Shown here one piece after another: positions 24,443-32,718 of a DNA stretch of 64,000 nt; the first letter of the stretch is position 1, and every line of letters starts with the position of its first letter. The notes below the pieces were generated by a model, which was given only the letters and a program-made list of their open reading frames with translations, did not search any database and was not told where the DNA came from. A program made the translations under genes and the position numbers. The stretch is from Devosia sp. XK-2 (GTDB lineage: Bacteria; Pseudomonadota; Alphaproteobacteria; Rhizobiales; Devosiaceae). The stretch spans positions 2,872,501-2,936,500 of the forward strand of contig NZ_CP146608.1 in NCBI RefSeq assembly GCF_037113415.1. Reading direction: 5' to 3'.

Positions 24443-25144
24443 ATGACCGCATTACGCCTCCCCAATGCCAGTCTCGACCACGTCACCGACTGGGTCTTCG
24501 ATCTCGACAACACGCTCTATCCGCGTGAATGCAATCTGTTTGCCCAGATCGACACGCTGATCACCCATTATGTGATGGAGGTGACGCGGCTGGATTTCGA
24601 CAGGGCGCGCAGTCTGCAAAAGGATTATTACCGGGATTTCGGCACGACGCTGAACGGGCTGATGCACAAGCACGATATTGATCCGGACCATTTCCTGTCG
24701 ACCGTGCATGCCATCGATTATTCGCCCGTCGATCCGCATCCCGATCTGGTTGAAGCCATTGCCGCCCTGCCCGGCCGCAAATTCATCCTCACCAATGGTG
24801 ATACCGGCCACGCCCGCGCCGTATTGAGGCGCCTGGGTGGTGACCATCTGTTCGAGCATGTGCACGACATTCGCGCCATGACCTTCGTGCCCAAGCCGCA
24901 CCGGGAAGCCTATGACGGCTTCTTTGCCCGGCACGATATCGATCCGACCCGCGCCATCATGTTCGATGATCTCGAGAAAAATCTGGTGGTGCCGCACGAA
25001 CAGGGCATGGCCACCGTACAGGTGGTGGCGGGCGCAGATTTTGCCCATGAGCAGGTGGAGGCCTGGGAACTGGGGCGAACGACCGGGCCGCATGTGCATC
25101 ATGTGACCGGTGACCTGGCCGGGTTCCTGCGCAACCTGCCCTGA
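24443..25144 (+). CDS. HAD-superfamily pyrimidine 5'-nucleotidase
   Basis: This 233-residue cytoplasmic phosphatase is of the SDT1/Phm8-like HAD type common in alphaproteobacteria. Motif I is WVFDLDNTLYP with the nucleophile aspartate near residue 19, motif II is FILTNGD, motif III includes FVPKPHREAY, and motif IV is IMFDDLEKNL. An inserted cap helix bundle follows motif I. It dephosphorylates nucleoside monophosphates; the exact substrate is not certain. I chose the ATG at 24443. It stands alone between the secreted-protein gene and the ABC exporter. Confidence 0.88.
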   Translation: MTALRLPNASLDHVTDWVFDLDNTLYPRECNLFAQIDTLITHYVMEVTRLDFDRARSLQKDYYRDFGTTLNGLMHKHDIDPDHFLSTVHAIDYSPVDPHPDLVEAIAALPGRKFILTNGDTGHARAVLRRLGGDHLFEHVHDIRAMTFVPKPHREAYDGFFARHDIDPTRAIMFDDLEKNLVVPHEQGMATVQVVAGADFAHEQVEAWELGRTTGPHVHHVTGDLAGFLRNLP

Positions 25145-25220
25145 GACGCCGCGCAAAAGACAAGGCGGGCAGTCACTTGTCCCTATTCCCGTGCCTGCGG
25201 GAACTGGCTAGATTGGCCCC

Positions 25221-27098
25221 ATGACCGATCTGCCCGGGCGCCGTCCGCCGCCCATTCCCGAACAAAGCCCGACCATTCGCGACCAGCTCGACAATCTCGT
25301 GCATCTGGGGCGGCTCATCGCGCAGATCTGGCGCACCAGCAAAAGCCTGACCACCGCCGGCCTGGCGCTGCGGCTGCTCGCCGCCCTGCAGCCGGTGGCC
25401 GTGCTCTATGCCGCCAAGCTGATCGTGGATGAAGTGGTGCGCCTGTCCGCGATCACCCCGCCGGGACCGGGCATTCTCGACTGGTTCAATGCCGGTACGC
25501 TCAACGCTATGATCGGCTTTTTGCTGCTCGAACTGGCCCTGGTTCTGGCCAATGACATTATTGCCCGCGCCACCGGCCTAGTGGATTCAGTGCTGTCGGA
25601 ACTCCATTCCAATCAGGTCAGCGTCGAGCTGATGGAACACGCCGCGCGGCTTGATCTGGCTCATTTCGAGAGCGCCGAATATCAGGACCGGCTGGAGCGG
25701 GCCCGGCGCCAGGCGGCCGGGCGCAACGCCCTTTTGAGCCAGATTTTCGGCCAGGCCCAGGACATCATAACGGTCCTTACCCTGGCCGCAGGCCTGTTCT
25801 TTTATGCCCCCTGGCTGATCCTGCTGCTGCCGCTGAGCTTCATCCCCTCGGTCTGGGGCGAGGCCCGGTTCAATTCGCTGGCCTATATGCTCAGCCGCTG
25901 GCGCACGCCGGAACGGCGCGAGCTCGAATATCTGCGCCATATCGGAGCCAGCGCCGAAACCGCCAAGGAAGTGAAGCTCTTCGGTCTTGGCGATTATCTG
26001 GTCACGCGCTTCAAAAAGCTGGCACATCAGATCTTTGTCGAGAACCGTCGCGTCGCCACCTTGCGGGCCGGCTGGGGTGCGCTCTTTGCCGCCATTGCGA
26101 GCCTGGCCTATTACGCCGCCTATGGCTTTATCGTCTGGCGCACCATTACCGGCGCTTTCACCCTGGGCGATCTGGCCTTTCTCTCCGGTTCATTCCTCAG
26201 GCTCAATGGCCTGTTCCAGCGCATATTGCTCGGCTTCACCCAGATTGCCGGGCAATCCATGTATCTGGACGATCTCTTCTCCTTCTTCGAGATCGAACCG
26301 ACCGTCTTGCCGCCGGCACACCCCAAGACATTCCCCGCGCCGATCCGTTCCGACATCGTCTTTGACAATGTCGGCTTCAAATATCCCGAGACCGAAAACT
26401 GGGTGGTGCGTAATCTCTCCTTCACCCTGCCCGCGGGGGAGACGCTGGCGCTGGTGGGCGAGAACGGGGCGGGCAAGACCACTATCGTAAAGCTCCTGAC
26501 TCGCCTCTACGACCCCAGCGAAGGCCGCATTACCATAGACGGCGTCGATCTCAAGGATATGGCGCCCATCGACATCCACACCCATGTCGGCGTGATCTTC
26601 CAGGATTTCATCCGCTATTCCTTCAGCGCCCGCGACAATATCGGCGTCGGCCGCATCGAGGCGCGCGAGGATCAGGACCGGATCGACAGCGCTGCCGAGC
26701 AGAGCCTGGCCGATGGCGTCATTGCCAAATTGCCCAAGGGCTATGACCAGCAATTGGGCCGGCTGTTCCGCCAGGGCCGCGACCTTTCGGGCGGCGAATG
26801 GCAGAAAGTGGCCATTGCCCGCGCCTATATGCGCGATGCCGAGCTGATCATTCTCGATGAACCCACCGCGGCCCTCGACGCCAAAGCGGAGGCGGAAGTT
26901 TTTGCCCGCTTCAAGGGACTTGCGGCCGGCAAGACGGCGGTGATCATCTCACACCGCTTCTCGACTGTGCGCATGGCCGACCGCATTCTGGTGCTCGACA
27001 ATGGCGCCATTCTCGAAGCCGGCACGCATGAACAACTGGTGGCGCTCAAGGGCCGCTATGCCGAACTGTTTGAGCTGCAGGCGGCGGGGTATCGGTAG
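25221..27098 (+). CDS. ABC exporter, fused permease and ATPase
   Basis: This 625-residue half-transporter has an N-terminal six-helix exporter domain (about residues 35-340) and a C-terminal ATPase (about 375-620). The ATPase shows Walker A GENGAGKTT, the Q-loop region GVIFQDFIRYSFS, the signature LSGGEWQKVAIARAY, Walker B LIILDEPTAALD and the switch H in ISHRFS. It would act as a homodimer. The substrate is unknown: the permease resembles lipid- or drug-exporter types, and no peptidase domain or peptide gene is nearby. It is monocistronic, with the divergent-looking ars operon starting 72 bp later on the same strand. Confidence 0.92.
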   Translation: MTDLPGRRPPPIPEQSPTIRDQLDNLVHLGRLIAQIWRTSKSLTTAGLALRLLAALQPVAVLYAAKLIVDEVVRLSAITPPGPGILDWFNAGTLNAMIGFLLLELALVLANDIIARATGLVDSVLSELHSNQVSVELMEHAARLDLAHFESAEYQDRLERARRQAAGRNALLSQIFGQAQDIITVLTLAAGLFFYAPWLILLLPLSFIPSVWGEARFNSLAYMLSRWRTPERRELEYLRHIGASAETAKEVKLFGLGDYLVTRFKKLAHQIFVENRRVATLRAGWGALFAAIASLAYYAAYGFIVWRTITGAFTLGDLAFLSGSFLRLNGLFQRILLGFTQIAGQSMYLDDLFSFFEIEPTVLPPAHPKTFPAPIRSDIVFDNVGFKYPETENWVVRNLSFTLPAGETLALVGENGAGKTTIVKLLTRLYDPSEGRITIDGVDLKDMAPIDIHTHVGVIFQDFIRYSFSARDNIGVGRIEAREDQDRIDSAAEQSLADGVIAKLPKGYDQQLGRLFRQGRDLSGGEWQKVAIARAYMRDAELIILDEPTAALDAKAEAEVFARFKGLAAGKTAVIISHRFSTVRMADRILVLDNGAILEAGTHEQLVALKGRYAELFELQAAGYR

Positions 27099-27148
27099 GG
27101 CCTACTGTCGTTCCCAGCCAGTCACCCCACCGTCTTGCAACCGTCACA

Positions 27149-27172
27149 ATATATCGATAAATCTCGATATAT
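27149..27172. promoter_or_regulatory. ArsR operator overlapping the arsR start codon
   Basis: ATATATCGA-TAAATC-TCGATATAT is a perfect 9-bp inverted repeat with a 6-bp spacer. Its right arm runs into the ATG of arsR, so bound ArsR would block the promoter and the start region. Confidence 0.85.
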
Positions 27173-27524
27173 GGATGACACTGCAATCATAGAAGCCCTC
27201 TCCGCCCTGGCGCAGCCGACCCGCCTCGCGGCCTTCCGCCTGGCGGTTGAACACGAGCCCGACGGCTTGCCGGCCGGCGAGATCGCGCGCCGGCTCGAGG
27301 TGCCGCAAAACACCATGTCCACCCATCTGGCCCAATTGGCCCGCGCCGGCCTGCTTGTGGCCGAAAAGCACGGGCGCACCATCGCCTACCGCGCCCAGAT
27401 CGACCATATGCGGGCGGTGATGGGCTATCTCGTCAATGACTGTTGCGGCGGCCGGCCCGAGCTCTGTGCGCCGCTAATCGAGGACATCACCCCCTGCTGC
27501 GTTCCCGAGGAGGCTCGCCAATGA
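27171..27524 (+). CDS. arsR: ArsR family arsenite-responsive repressor
   Basis: This 117-residue winged-helix repressor (IIEALSALAQPTRLAAFRLAVEHEPDGLPAGEIARRLEVPQNTMSTHLAQLARAGLLVAEKHGRTIAYR) ends with two cysteine pairs, NDCCGGRPELC and TPCCVP. These could bind As(III), rather than the ELCVC motif of the classical type. It heads the operon arsR-arsC-aqp-arsC, and its palindromic operator overlaps its start codon. The stop overlaps the next start (ATGA), so the operon is translationally coupled. Confidence 0.92.
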   Translation: MDDTAIIEALSALAQPTRLAAFRLAVEHEPDGLPAGEIARRLEVPQNTMSTHLAQLARAGLLVAEKHGRTIAYRAQIDHMRAVMGYLVNDCCGGRPELCAPLIEDITPCCVPEEARQ

Positions 27525-28057
27525 CCGACGACCAGACCGACCGCGTCTACAACGTATTGTTCCTGTGCACCGGCAATTCTGCCCGCTCCGTCCTAGGCGA
27601 GGCGATCATGAATGCCGCGCCGGGCGGCAAGTTCAAGGCTTTCTCGGCCGGCAGCCAGCCAAAGGGCGAGGTTAATCCGCTGACCCTGCATACGCTCAAG
27701 GAAATGGGCCTGCCCACTGAGGGCTATCGCTCCAAATCCTGGGACGAATTCGCCATGCCCGACGCACCCAAGCTCGATTTCGTCTTCACTGTCTGCGATG
27801 ATGCGGCCGGCGAAACCTGTCCCTTTTGGCCCGGCCAACCCATGACCGCCCATTGGGGTGTTGCCGACCCGGCCGCCGTCGAGGGCAGCGAATTGGACAA
27901 GGTCAATGCCTTCCGCAACGCTGCCAATTTCCTGCGCCGCCGCATCGAGGTCTTCACCGCCCTGCCGCTGGCCACCATCGACAAGATGTCGCTCAAGGCC
28001 AAGCTCAAGGATATCGGCAAGCTCGATGGCGCCACCGAAAAGGCCACCAATGGCTGA
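27521..28057 (+). CDS. arsC: Arsenate reductase, low-molecular-weight phosphatase (thioredoxin-coupled) type
   Basis: This 178-residue cytoplasmic enzyme reduces arsenate to arsenite. The P-loop is C16-TGNSA-R22, and the relay cysteines are C92 and C100 in VFTVCDDAAGETCPFWPG, the three-cysteine scheme of thioredoxin-linked ArsC. A GAGGAGG ribosome site precedes the ATG at 27521, which overlaps the arsR stop. The C-terminal 40 residues form a longer helix than in the Gram-positive enzyme. The product arsenite would leave through the aquaporin encoded next. Confidence 0.93.
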   Translation: MTDDQTDRVYNVLFLCTGNSARSVLGEAIMNAAPGGKFKAFSAGSQPKGEVNPLTLHTLKEMGLPTEGYRSKSWDEFAMPDAPKLDFVFTVCDDAAGETCPFWPGQPMTAHWGVADPAAVEGSELDKVNAFRNAANFLRRRIEVFTALPLATIDKMSLKAKLKDIGKLDGATEKATNG

Positions 28058-28721
28058 CCGGTTCCGCAATCTTGCCGCCGAGGCTTTGGGCACCGGCCTC
28101 CTGGTCGCCACCGTGGTCGGCTCGGGCATCATGGCACAACGCCTGACCGGCGACATCGCTTTGGCGCTCTGGGCCAATACGGCGGCCACCGGCGCAATTC
28201 TCGTGGTGCTGATCGGCCTGTTCGGGCCCATTTCCGGCGCCCATTTCAACCCGGCCGTGACCCTGGTCATGGCCCTCAAGCGCCAATTGAGCGCTGCCGA
28301 TGCCGGGTTCTATATTGTCGCCCAGATCTGCGGCGCCATGCTGGGCACGCTATTGGCACACCTGATGTTCGACCTGCCGCTGGTTTCGGCCTATGCTGAT
28401 CCGCGCAACGGGGCGAGCCAATGGCTCAGTGAAGTGGCGGCGACCTTTGGCCTGGTGCTGGTCATTCTGGTGTCGCTCCGGCATTCGTCCGAGCAGATTG
28501 CCCTGCGTGTCGGGCTCTATATCGCCGCCGCCTATTGGTTCACCGCTTCGACATCCTATGCCAATCCCGCTGTCACCATCGGCCGCGCATTGACGTCGAG
28601 CTTTGCCGGCATCGGCCCCGCCGATGTGCCCGGCTTTATCCTCGCCCAGATCGCCGGTGCTCTGCTCGCCCTGGCCCTTGCCACCTGGCTTCTGCGCGAC
28701 CCTTCGGAGCGATCAGCATGA
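28050..28721 (+). CDS. aqpS: Aquaporin/glycerol-facilitator family channel in the ars operon (AqpS-like)
   Basis: This 223-residue channel has six predicted helices and both NPA loops, HFNPAVT at residues 66-71 and YANPAVT at 170-175. Its place between two arsenate reductases, overlapping each by a few bases, matches the Sinorhizobium meliloti arsR-aqpS-arsC arrangement. There the channel lets arsenite made inside run out down its gradient. No ArsB or Acr3 pump is present in the operon. It starts at the ATG at 28050, inside the end of arsC. Confidence 0.9.
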   Translation: MADRFRNLAAEALGTGLLVATVVGSGIMAQRLTGDIALALWANTAATGAILVVLIGLFGPISGAHFNPAVTLVMALKRQLSAADAGFYIVAQICGAMLGTLLAHLMFDLPLVSAYADPRNGASQWLSEVAATFGLVLVILVSLRHSSEQIALRVGLYIAAAYWFTASTSYANPAVTIGRALTSSFAGIGPADVPGFILAQIAGALLALALATWLLRDPSERSA

Positions 28722-29137
28722 CGGTCACCATTTACCATAACCCCGATTGCGGTACGTCGCGCAACACGCTGGCCATGATCCGCGGCGCAGGTATCGAGCC
28801 CGACGTGATCCTTTACCGCGATACGCCGCCCAGCCGCCAGCGGCTCGTTCAATTGATCGAAGGCGCAGGTCTGTCTGTGCGCGACGCCATAAGGATCAAG
28901 GACACGCCCTATTTCGATCTGGGTCTGGATGACGTCTCGCTTTCAGAAGACGCCCTGCTCGATGCCATGCTGGACCATCCCATCCTCATCAATCGGCCCT
29001 TCGTTGAAACCGATCATGGCATTCGTCTATGCCGGCCCTCCGAAGTGGTGCTCGACATCCTGCCCGAGGCGCTTCGCATTCCCTTCACCAAGGAAGACGG
29101 AGAGATGGTCATCGACCAGGACGGCAAACGAGTCTGA
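28718..29137 (+). CDS. arsC: Arsenate reductase, glutaredoxin-coupled type
   Basis: This 139-residue ArsC has the thioredoxin-fold active site NPDCGTSRNTL with the catalytic C11 and the C-terminal family segment LLDAMLDHPILINRPFVETDHGIRLCRP. It uses glutathione and glutaredoxin, a different and unrelated mechanism from the first arsenate reductase of the same operon. It overlaps the aquaporin stop by four bases (ATGA). The operon ends here; no strong terminator is seen. Confidence 0.93.
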   Translation: MTVTIYHNPDCGTSRNTLAMIRGAGIEPDVILYRDTPPSRQRLVQLIEGAGLSVRDAIRIKDTPYFDLGLDDVSLSEDALLDAMLDHPILINRPFVETDHGIRLCRPSEVVLDILPEALRIPFTKEDGEMVIDQDGKRV

Positions 29138-29200
29138 CTGGTCAGAGGCGGCAAAGCGCCCTACCTATGGGTCAGCAAGCCCCAAACGGACCCGAGCCCC

Positions 29201-29527
29201 GTGCCCCTGCCCGAAGACAATCACCTCACCGTTATCGCCGAGACCTATCGCCTGCTCGGCGACCCCACCCGCCTCAAGGTGGTGCTGACTTGCCTGGAAG
29301 GCCCAATCGCGGTGGGCGATATCGCCGGCAGGATCGGCGCCAGCCAGTCGCTGGTCAGCCACCATCTGCGCCTTTTGCGCGCCGCCCGGCTGGTGCGGGG
29401 CACCCGGCGCAACAAGCAGGTCCTGTACGAGGCCGCCGACGATCACATTGCCCGCATGCTTTCGGACATGATTGCCCATGCCATGGAAGAGCACGACCCG
29501 GCCGAGGAAGACGAGGACCGCGACTGA
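29201..29527 (+). CDS. ArsR/SmtB-family metal sensor
   Basis: This 108-residue winged-helix repressor (TYRLLGDPTRLKVVLTCLEGPIAVGDIAGRIGASQSLVSHHLRLLRAARLVRGTRRNKQVLYEAAD) has a metal-site-like last helix, DDHIARMLSDMIAHAMEEH. The D-x-H-x10-H part of the CzrA/SmtB alpha-5 zinc site is kept; the final ligand is shifted. The GTG at 29201 is the only reasonable start, with a weak ribosome site. It precedes the cation diffusion facilitator and probably controls it through the palindromes at 29606-29633. It resembles the DmeR/CzrA type. Confidence 0.88.
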   Translation: MPLPEDNHLTVIAETYRLLGDPTRLKVVLTCLEGPIAVGDIAGRIGASQSLVSHHLRLLRAARLVRGTRRNKQVLYEAADDHIARMLSDMIAHAMEEHDPAEEDEDRD

Positions 29528-29605
29528 CAGCAGGCACTAGGCCGGCGGAACCGTCCCAGCCAGGGCCCGTTGCCAAGCAGAGAGTGGCATATTGACTTCG
29601 TGATA

Positions 29606-29633
29606 TATGAATGTATGTTCATATGTACATTCA
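29606..29633. promoter_or_regulatory. ArsR/SmtB-type operator before the cation exporter
   Basis: TATGAA-TGTATG-TTCATA (29606-29623) is a perfect SmtB/CzrA-like 6-6-6 site. An overlapping, wider repeat TGAATGTA...TACATTCA spans 29608-29633. The block sits just before the exporter start and is strongly AT-rich. Confidence 0.85.
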
Positions 29634-29635
29634 AT

Positions 29636-30625
29636 ATGGAGCAACCAGTGGCGGAAGACGAACACAAGCATGACCACGGCGCCCACAGTCATGTTCATCC
29701 CTCCCATGATCACGACCATGCCGGCCATAGCCACGCGCCCAAAGTCAGCGCGGGCAATGAACGGGCCGTATTGATCGGCCTCTGCCTGACGGCCGGCTTC
29801 ATGGTGGCCGAAATCATTGGCGGCGTGCTATCCGGATCATTGGCGCTGATTGCCGATGCCGGGCATATGCTGACCGATACCATAGCGCTGTTTCTGGCCT
29901 GGCTGGGCTTCAGACTGGGGCGCCGGCCCGCCGATGCCCGCCGCAGCTTCGGCTATTCGCGGCTCGAGGTTCTGGCCGGTCTCATCAATGCCCTGTCGCT
30001 TTTTGCCCTGGTCGGTTGGATCGCCTATGAGGCGGTGCAGCGCTTTTTCAGCCCCGAAGAGGTCCTCGCCGGCCCCATGCTGATCGTCGCGGTGCTGGGC
30101 CTGGTGGTCAATCTGGTAGTCTTCCGCATTCTGTCGAGCGCCGATGCCGACCACGTCAATATCAAGGGCGCTTTACTCCATGTTCTGGGCGACCTGCTCG
30201 GCTCGGTCGGCGCCATCGCCGCGGCTGTCACCATCTGGCTGACCGGCTGGATGCCAATTGACCCGATCCTGTCGGTCCTCGTCGCCATACTCATTCTGCG
30301 AAGTGCCTGGGCGCTGTTGATGCGGACCTTCAACATTCTCATGGAAGGCGCACCCGACGGCGTGGACATTGCAGAAGTGCGCGCAGACCTGCGCCGGGCC
30401 ATACCGGGCCTCATCGATGCCGGCCATCTCCATGTCTGGGCCCTGTCTTCAGGCAAGACCATGGCGACGCTGGACATTGCCCTTGCCCCCAATGCCGACC
30501 CCGCAACGGTCACTGCCGCCGTCAAAGAGCGGCTGGAGCATGAGCACGACATCGGCCATGCGACCGTGGAAATCGACTGGGGCGGCGATGCGGCCAGCTG
30601 TCCCGCGGCGGCCGCTCGGCATTAA
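29636..30625 (+). CDS. Cation diffusion facilitator metal exporter
   Basis: This protein of about 329 residues is an inner-membrane metal:proton antiporter with six helices. It has a histidine-rich N-terminus (HKHDHGAHSHVHPSHDHDHAGHSH), the metal-site helices SLALIADAGHMLTDTIAL and LLHVLGDLLGSVGAIAA, and a cytoplasmic C-terminal domain. Substrates would be Zn, Co or Ni. The ATG at 29636 lies against the operator without a clear ribosome site; the GTG at 29648 follows GGAG by six bases and may be the true start. Its stop overlaps the stop of the convergent SDR gene. Confidence 0.9.
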   Translation: MEQPVAEDEHKHDHGAHSHVHPSHDHDHAGHSHAPKVSAGNERAVLIGLCLTAGFMVAEIIGGVLSGSLALIADAGHMLTDTIALFLAWLGFRLGRRPADARRSFGYSRLEVLAGLINALSLFALVGWIAYEAVQRFFSPEEVLAGPMLIVAVLGLVVNLVVFRILSSADADHVNIKGALLHVLGDLLGSVGAIAAAVTIWLTGWMPIDPILSVLVAILILRSAWALLMRTFNILMEGAPDGVDIAEVRADLRRAIPGLIDAGHLHVWALSSGKTMATLDIALAPNADPATVTAAVKERLEHEHDIGHATVEIDWGGDAASCPAAAARH

Positions 30626-31368
30626 TAGGTCGCGCGGCCGCCGGAGAGATCAAAGACGCTGGCCGTGGTGAAACTGTTTTCGGCACTGACCAGCCAGGCC
30701 ACCATGGACGCGGCCTCCTCGACCTCGAGAAAGCGACCGCGTGGTATGCGCGAGAGCATATAGGCGATGAAATCCTCGGTGAGCGTATCGAGAATGCGGG
30801 TCTTGGCCGTGGCGGGGGTGATCGCATTGACCGCAATGTCATGGGTCGCCAGCTCCTTGCCGAGCGACTTGGTCATGCCGATGACCCCGGCCTTGGCCGC
30901 CGCATAGGCCGAAGCGGTCGGATTGCCCTCCTTGCCGGCAATCGAGGCGATATTGACGATACGGCCGTAATTGCGCGCCTTCATGCCCGGCACCACGACC
31001 CGATTGACGTAGAAAGTGCCGTTGAGATTGATATCGATGACGCGGCGCCATTCCTCCGGATCATATTCATCCAGCGTGGCATTGGTCCCGGCAATGCCGG
31101 CGGAATGAACCAGGATGGAGACCGAGCCGACCTTCTGTTCGGTCGCCGCATGGGCGCGTTCGAGACCGGCGAGATCGGTGACGTCGACGATTTGCCGGGA
31201 CGCTCCCGCGCCGAGCGCCGCTACCGCCCTGGCCAGCACTTCCGCATCGCGATCCCAAAGGCTGACCTTGGCGCCTGAGGCCAGAAGGCGGTGGGCAATG
31301 GCAAAACCTAAGCCCTGCGCACCGCCGGTGACCACGGCCACCTGGCCCTCAAGGTCGATCCTGTTCAT
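30622..31368 (-). CDS. Short-chain dehydrogenase/reductase
   Basis: This 248-residue classical SDR has the NAD(P) motif TGGAQGLGFAIA, HSAGIAG in place of NNAG, catalytic S in IASIAGKEG, and the YAAAK active site. The C-terminus (DLSGGRATY) resembles SDRs acting on sugar acids such as 2-keto-3-deoxy-L-fuconate, or 3-oxoacyl-ACP reductases; the substrate is open. An acidic residue after the glycine motif (SLWDRD) suggests NAD rather than NADP. I chose the ATG at 31368 because GGAGGG precedes it. It overlaps the end of the upstream flavoprotein gene. Confidence 0.88.
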   Translation of the reverse strand: MNRIDLEGQVAVVTGGAQGLGFAIAHRLLASGAKVSLWDRDAEVLARAVAALGAGASRQIVDVTDLAGLERAHAATEQKVGSVSILVHSAGIAGTNATLDEYDPEEWRRVIDINLNGTFYVNRVVVPGMKARNYGRIVNIASIAGKEGNPTASAYAAAKAGVIGMTKSLGKELATHDIAVNAITPATAKTRILDTLTEDFIAYMLSRIPRGRFLEVEEAASMVAWLVSAENSFTTASVFDLSGGRATY

Positions 31369-32590
31369 TCTTGCCCTCCAGGACATATTGCGCTGCCGCC
31401 AGTCCGGCTGCCCGGCCGGTCGCAAAACAGGTCGTCAGCAGATAGCCGCCCGTCGGCGCCTCCCAATCCAGCATTTCGCCGGCAACGAAGACGCCAGGCA
31501 AGGCCTTGAGCATGAAATTATCGTCCACGCCCGCCCAATCAATGCCACCGGCCACCGAAATGGCCTCGGCGATGGGCCGCGGGCGCAGGACCGGCAAAGG
31601 CAATGACTTGATCGCCGCCGCCAGCGCCTCCGCAGGCAGGGTGGCACAATCGGGCCGGCATTCGCGCAGAAGCCCGAGCTTGACCCCGTCAAGCCCCGCC
31701 GCCTTGCGCAGCCGGTTGGAAAAACTGGCCTTGGCCGGCTGCCGGGCCAGACCACGCACCAATCCCTCAACGGAGCGCCCCGGTGCCAGGTCAAGCTCCA
31801 GGGCCGCAACGTCATAGTGTTCGAGTTGATCGCGCAGCGCCGAGGCATGGGCGTAAACAAGGCTGCCCTCTATGCCCCACCGCGTCACCACAAACTCGCC
31901 CGGCAAAGCGCCGGCAGGGCTCCGCGCGACCACCGCCTTGACCGGTTGGCCCGCATGGCGCTCGGTCATGACCGGGGACCACGCCACTTCAAAACCGCAA
32001 TTGGCTGGCCGGAACGGTGTGATCGCCACGCCTTTCTCCGCCAGCCGGGGTAGCCAGGCCGCATTGGACCCCAGCCGCGGCCAGCTCGCACCGCCCAGCG
32101 CCAATATCACCGCATCAAACCGCTCGCTGACCTCGCCGGTCGGCGTATCGAATAAAAGCCGCTGCCCGCCAAAGCCGGCCCAGCGATGGCGCATACGCAG
32201 TTCGACGCCCTGCCCTGACAACCTGCTGAGCCAGGCGCGCAAAAGCGGCGAGGCCTTCATGGCTGTGGGAAAGACCCGGCCCGAGGAACCCACAAACGTC
32301 TCTATGCCCAGTCCGGTACACCAGGCGCGCAACATATCCGGCGAAAAACCATCGAGCGCGGCGCGCAAACGCGTCCGGGCTTCGCCATAGCGGCGATCAA
32401 ACGCCGGTCGCGGCTCGGCATGGGTGATATTGAGGCCCGACTTGCCCGCCATGAGCAGCTTGCGCCCGACACTTGGCATGGCCTCGAACAGGACCACCGA
32501 CAGCCCCTGACCGGCCGCCGCTTCGGCCGCCATCAACCCCGCCGGCCCTCCACCTATAACTGCCACCCGGCCCAAAGCCACACCACACAC
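31349..32590 (-). CDS. HI0933-family NAD(P)/FAD-dependent flavoprotein (TIGR03862 type)
   Basis: This protein of about 413 residues is a flavoprotein with the N-terminal FAD motif VAVIGGGPAGLMAAEAAAGQGLSVVLFEAMPSVGRKLLMAGKSGLN, the mid segment ILALGGASWPRLGS and the C-terminal GVFVAGEMLDWEAPTGGYLLTTCFATGRAAG. The family is widespread and uncharacterised; members bind FAD and some resemble BaiN dehydrogenases. I placed the start at the GTG at 32590 because the FAD motif follows closely and no good ATG exists; a GTG at 32581 is possible. It is first in an operon with the SDR gene. Confidence 0.82.
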   Translation of the reverse strand: MCGVALGRVAVIGGGPAGLMAAEAAAGQGLSVVLFEAMPSVGRKLLMAGKSGLNITHAEPRPAFDRRYGEARTRLRAALDGFSPDMLRAWCTGLGIETFVGSSGRVFPTAMKASPLLRAWLSRLSGQGVELRMRHRWAGFGGQRLLFDTPTGEVSERFDAVILALGGASWPRLGSNAAWLPRLAEKGVAITPFRPANCGFEVAWSPVMTERHAGQPVKAVVARSPAGALPGEFVVTRWGIEGSLVYAHASALRDQLEHYDVAALELDLAPGRSVEGLVRGLARQPAKASFSNRLRKAAGLDGVKLGLLRECRPDCATLPAEALAAAIKSLPLPVLRPRPIAEAISVAGGIDWAGVDDNFMLKALPGVFVAGEMLDWEAPTGGYLLTTCFATGRAAGLAAAQYVLEGKNEQDRP

Positions 32591-32718
32591 TTGATCGCCA
32601 CCCCGCAGGACATTGCTAACCAATCTTCCAGGCCATTGCCACGGCCCGATTCCTGTTAAGGTTCATCTAATGATGCCCCTCCTATGCTCGACCCGATTGA
32701 GGCGGGGGCCACAAGCAC

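Noticed and set aside
29167-29201. ATG at 29167 as an earlier start of the second ArsR
   Set aside because: It is not in frame with the ArsR coding sequence (134 bases to the GTG at 29201).
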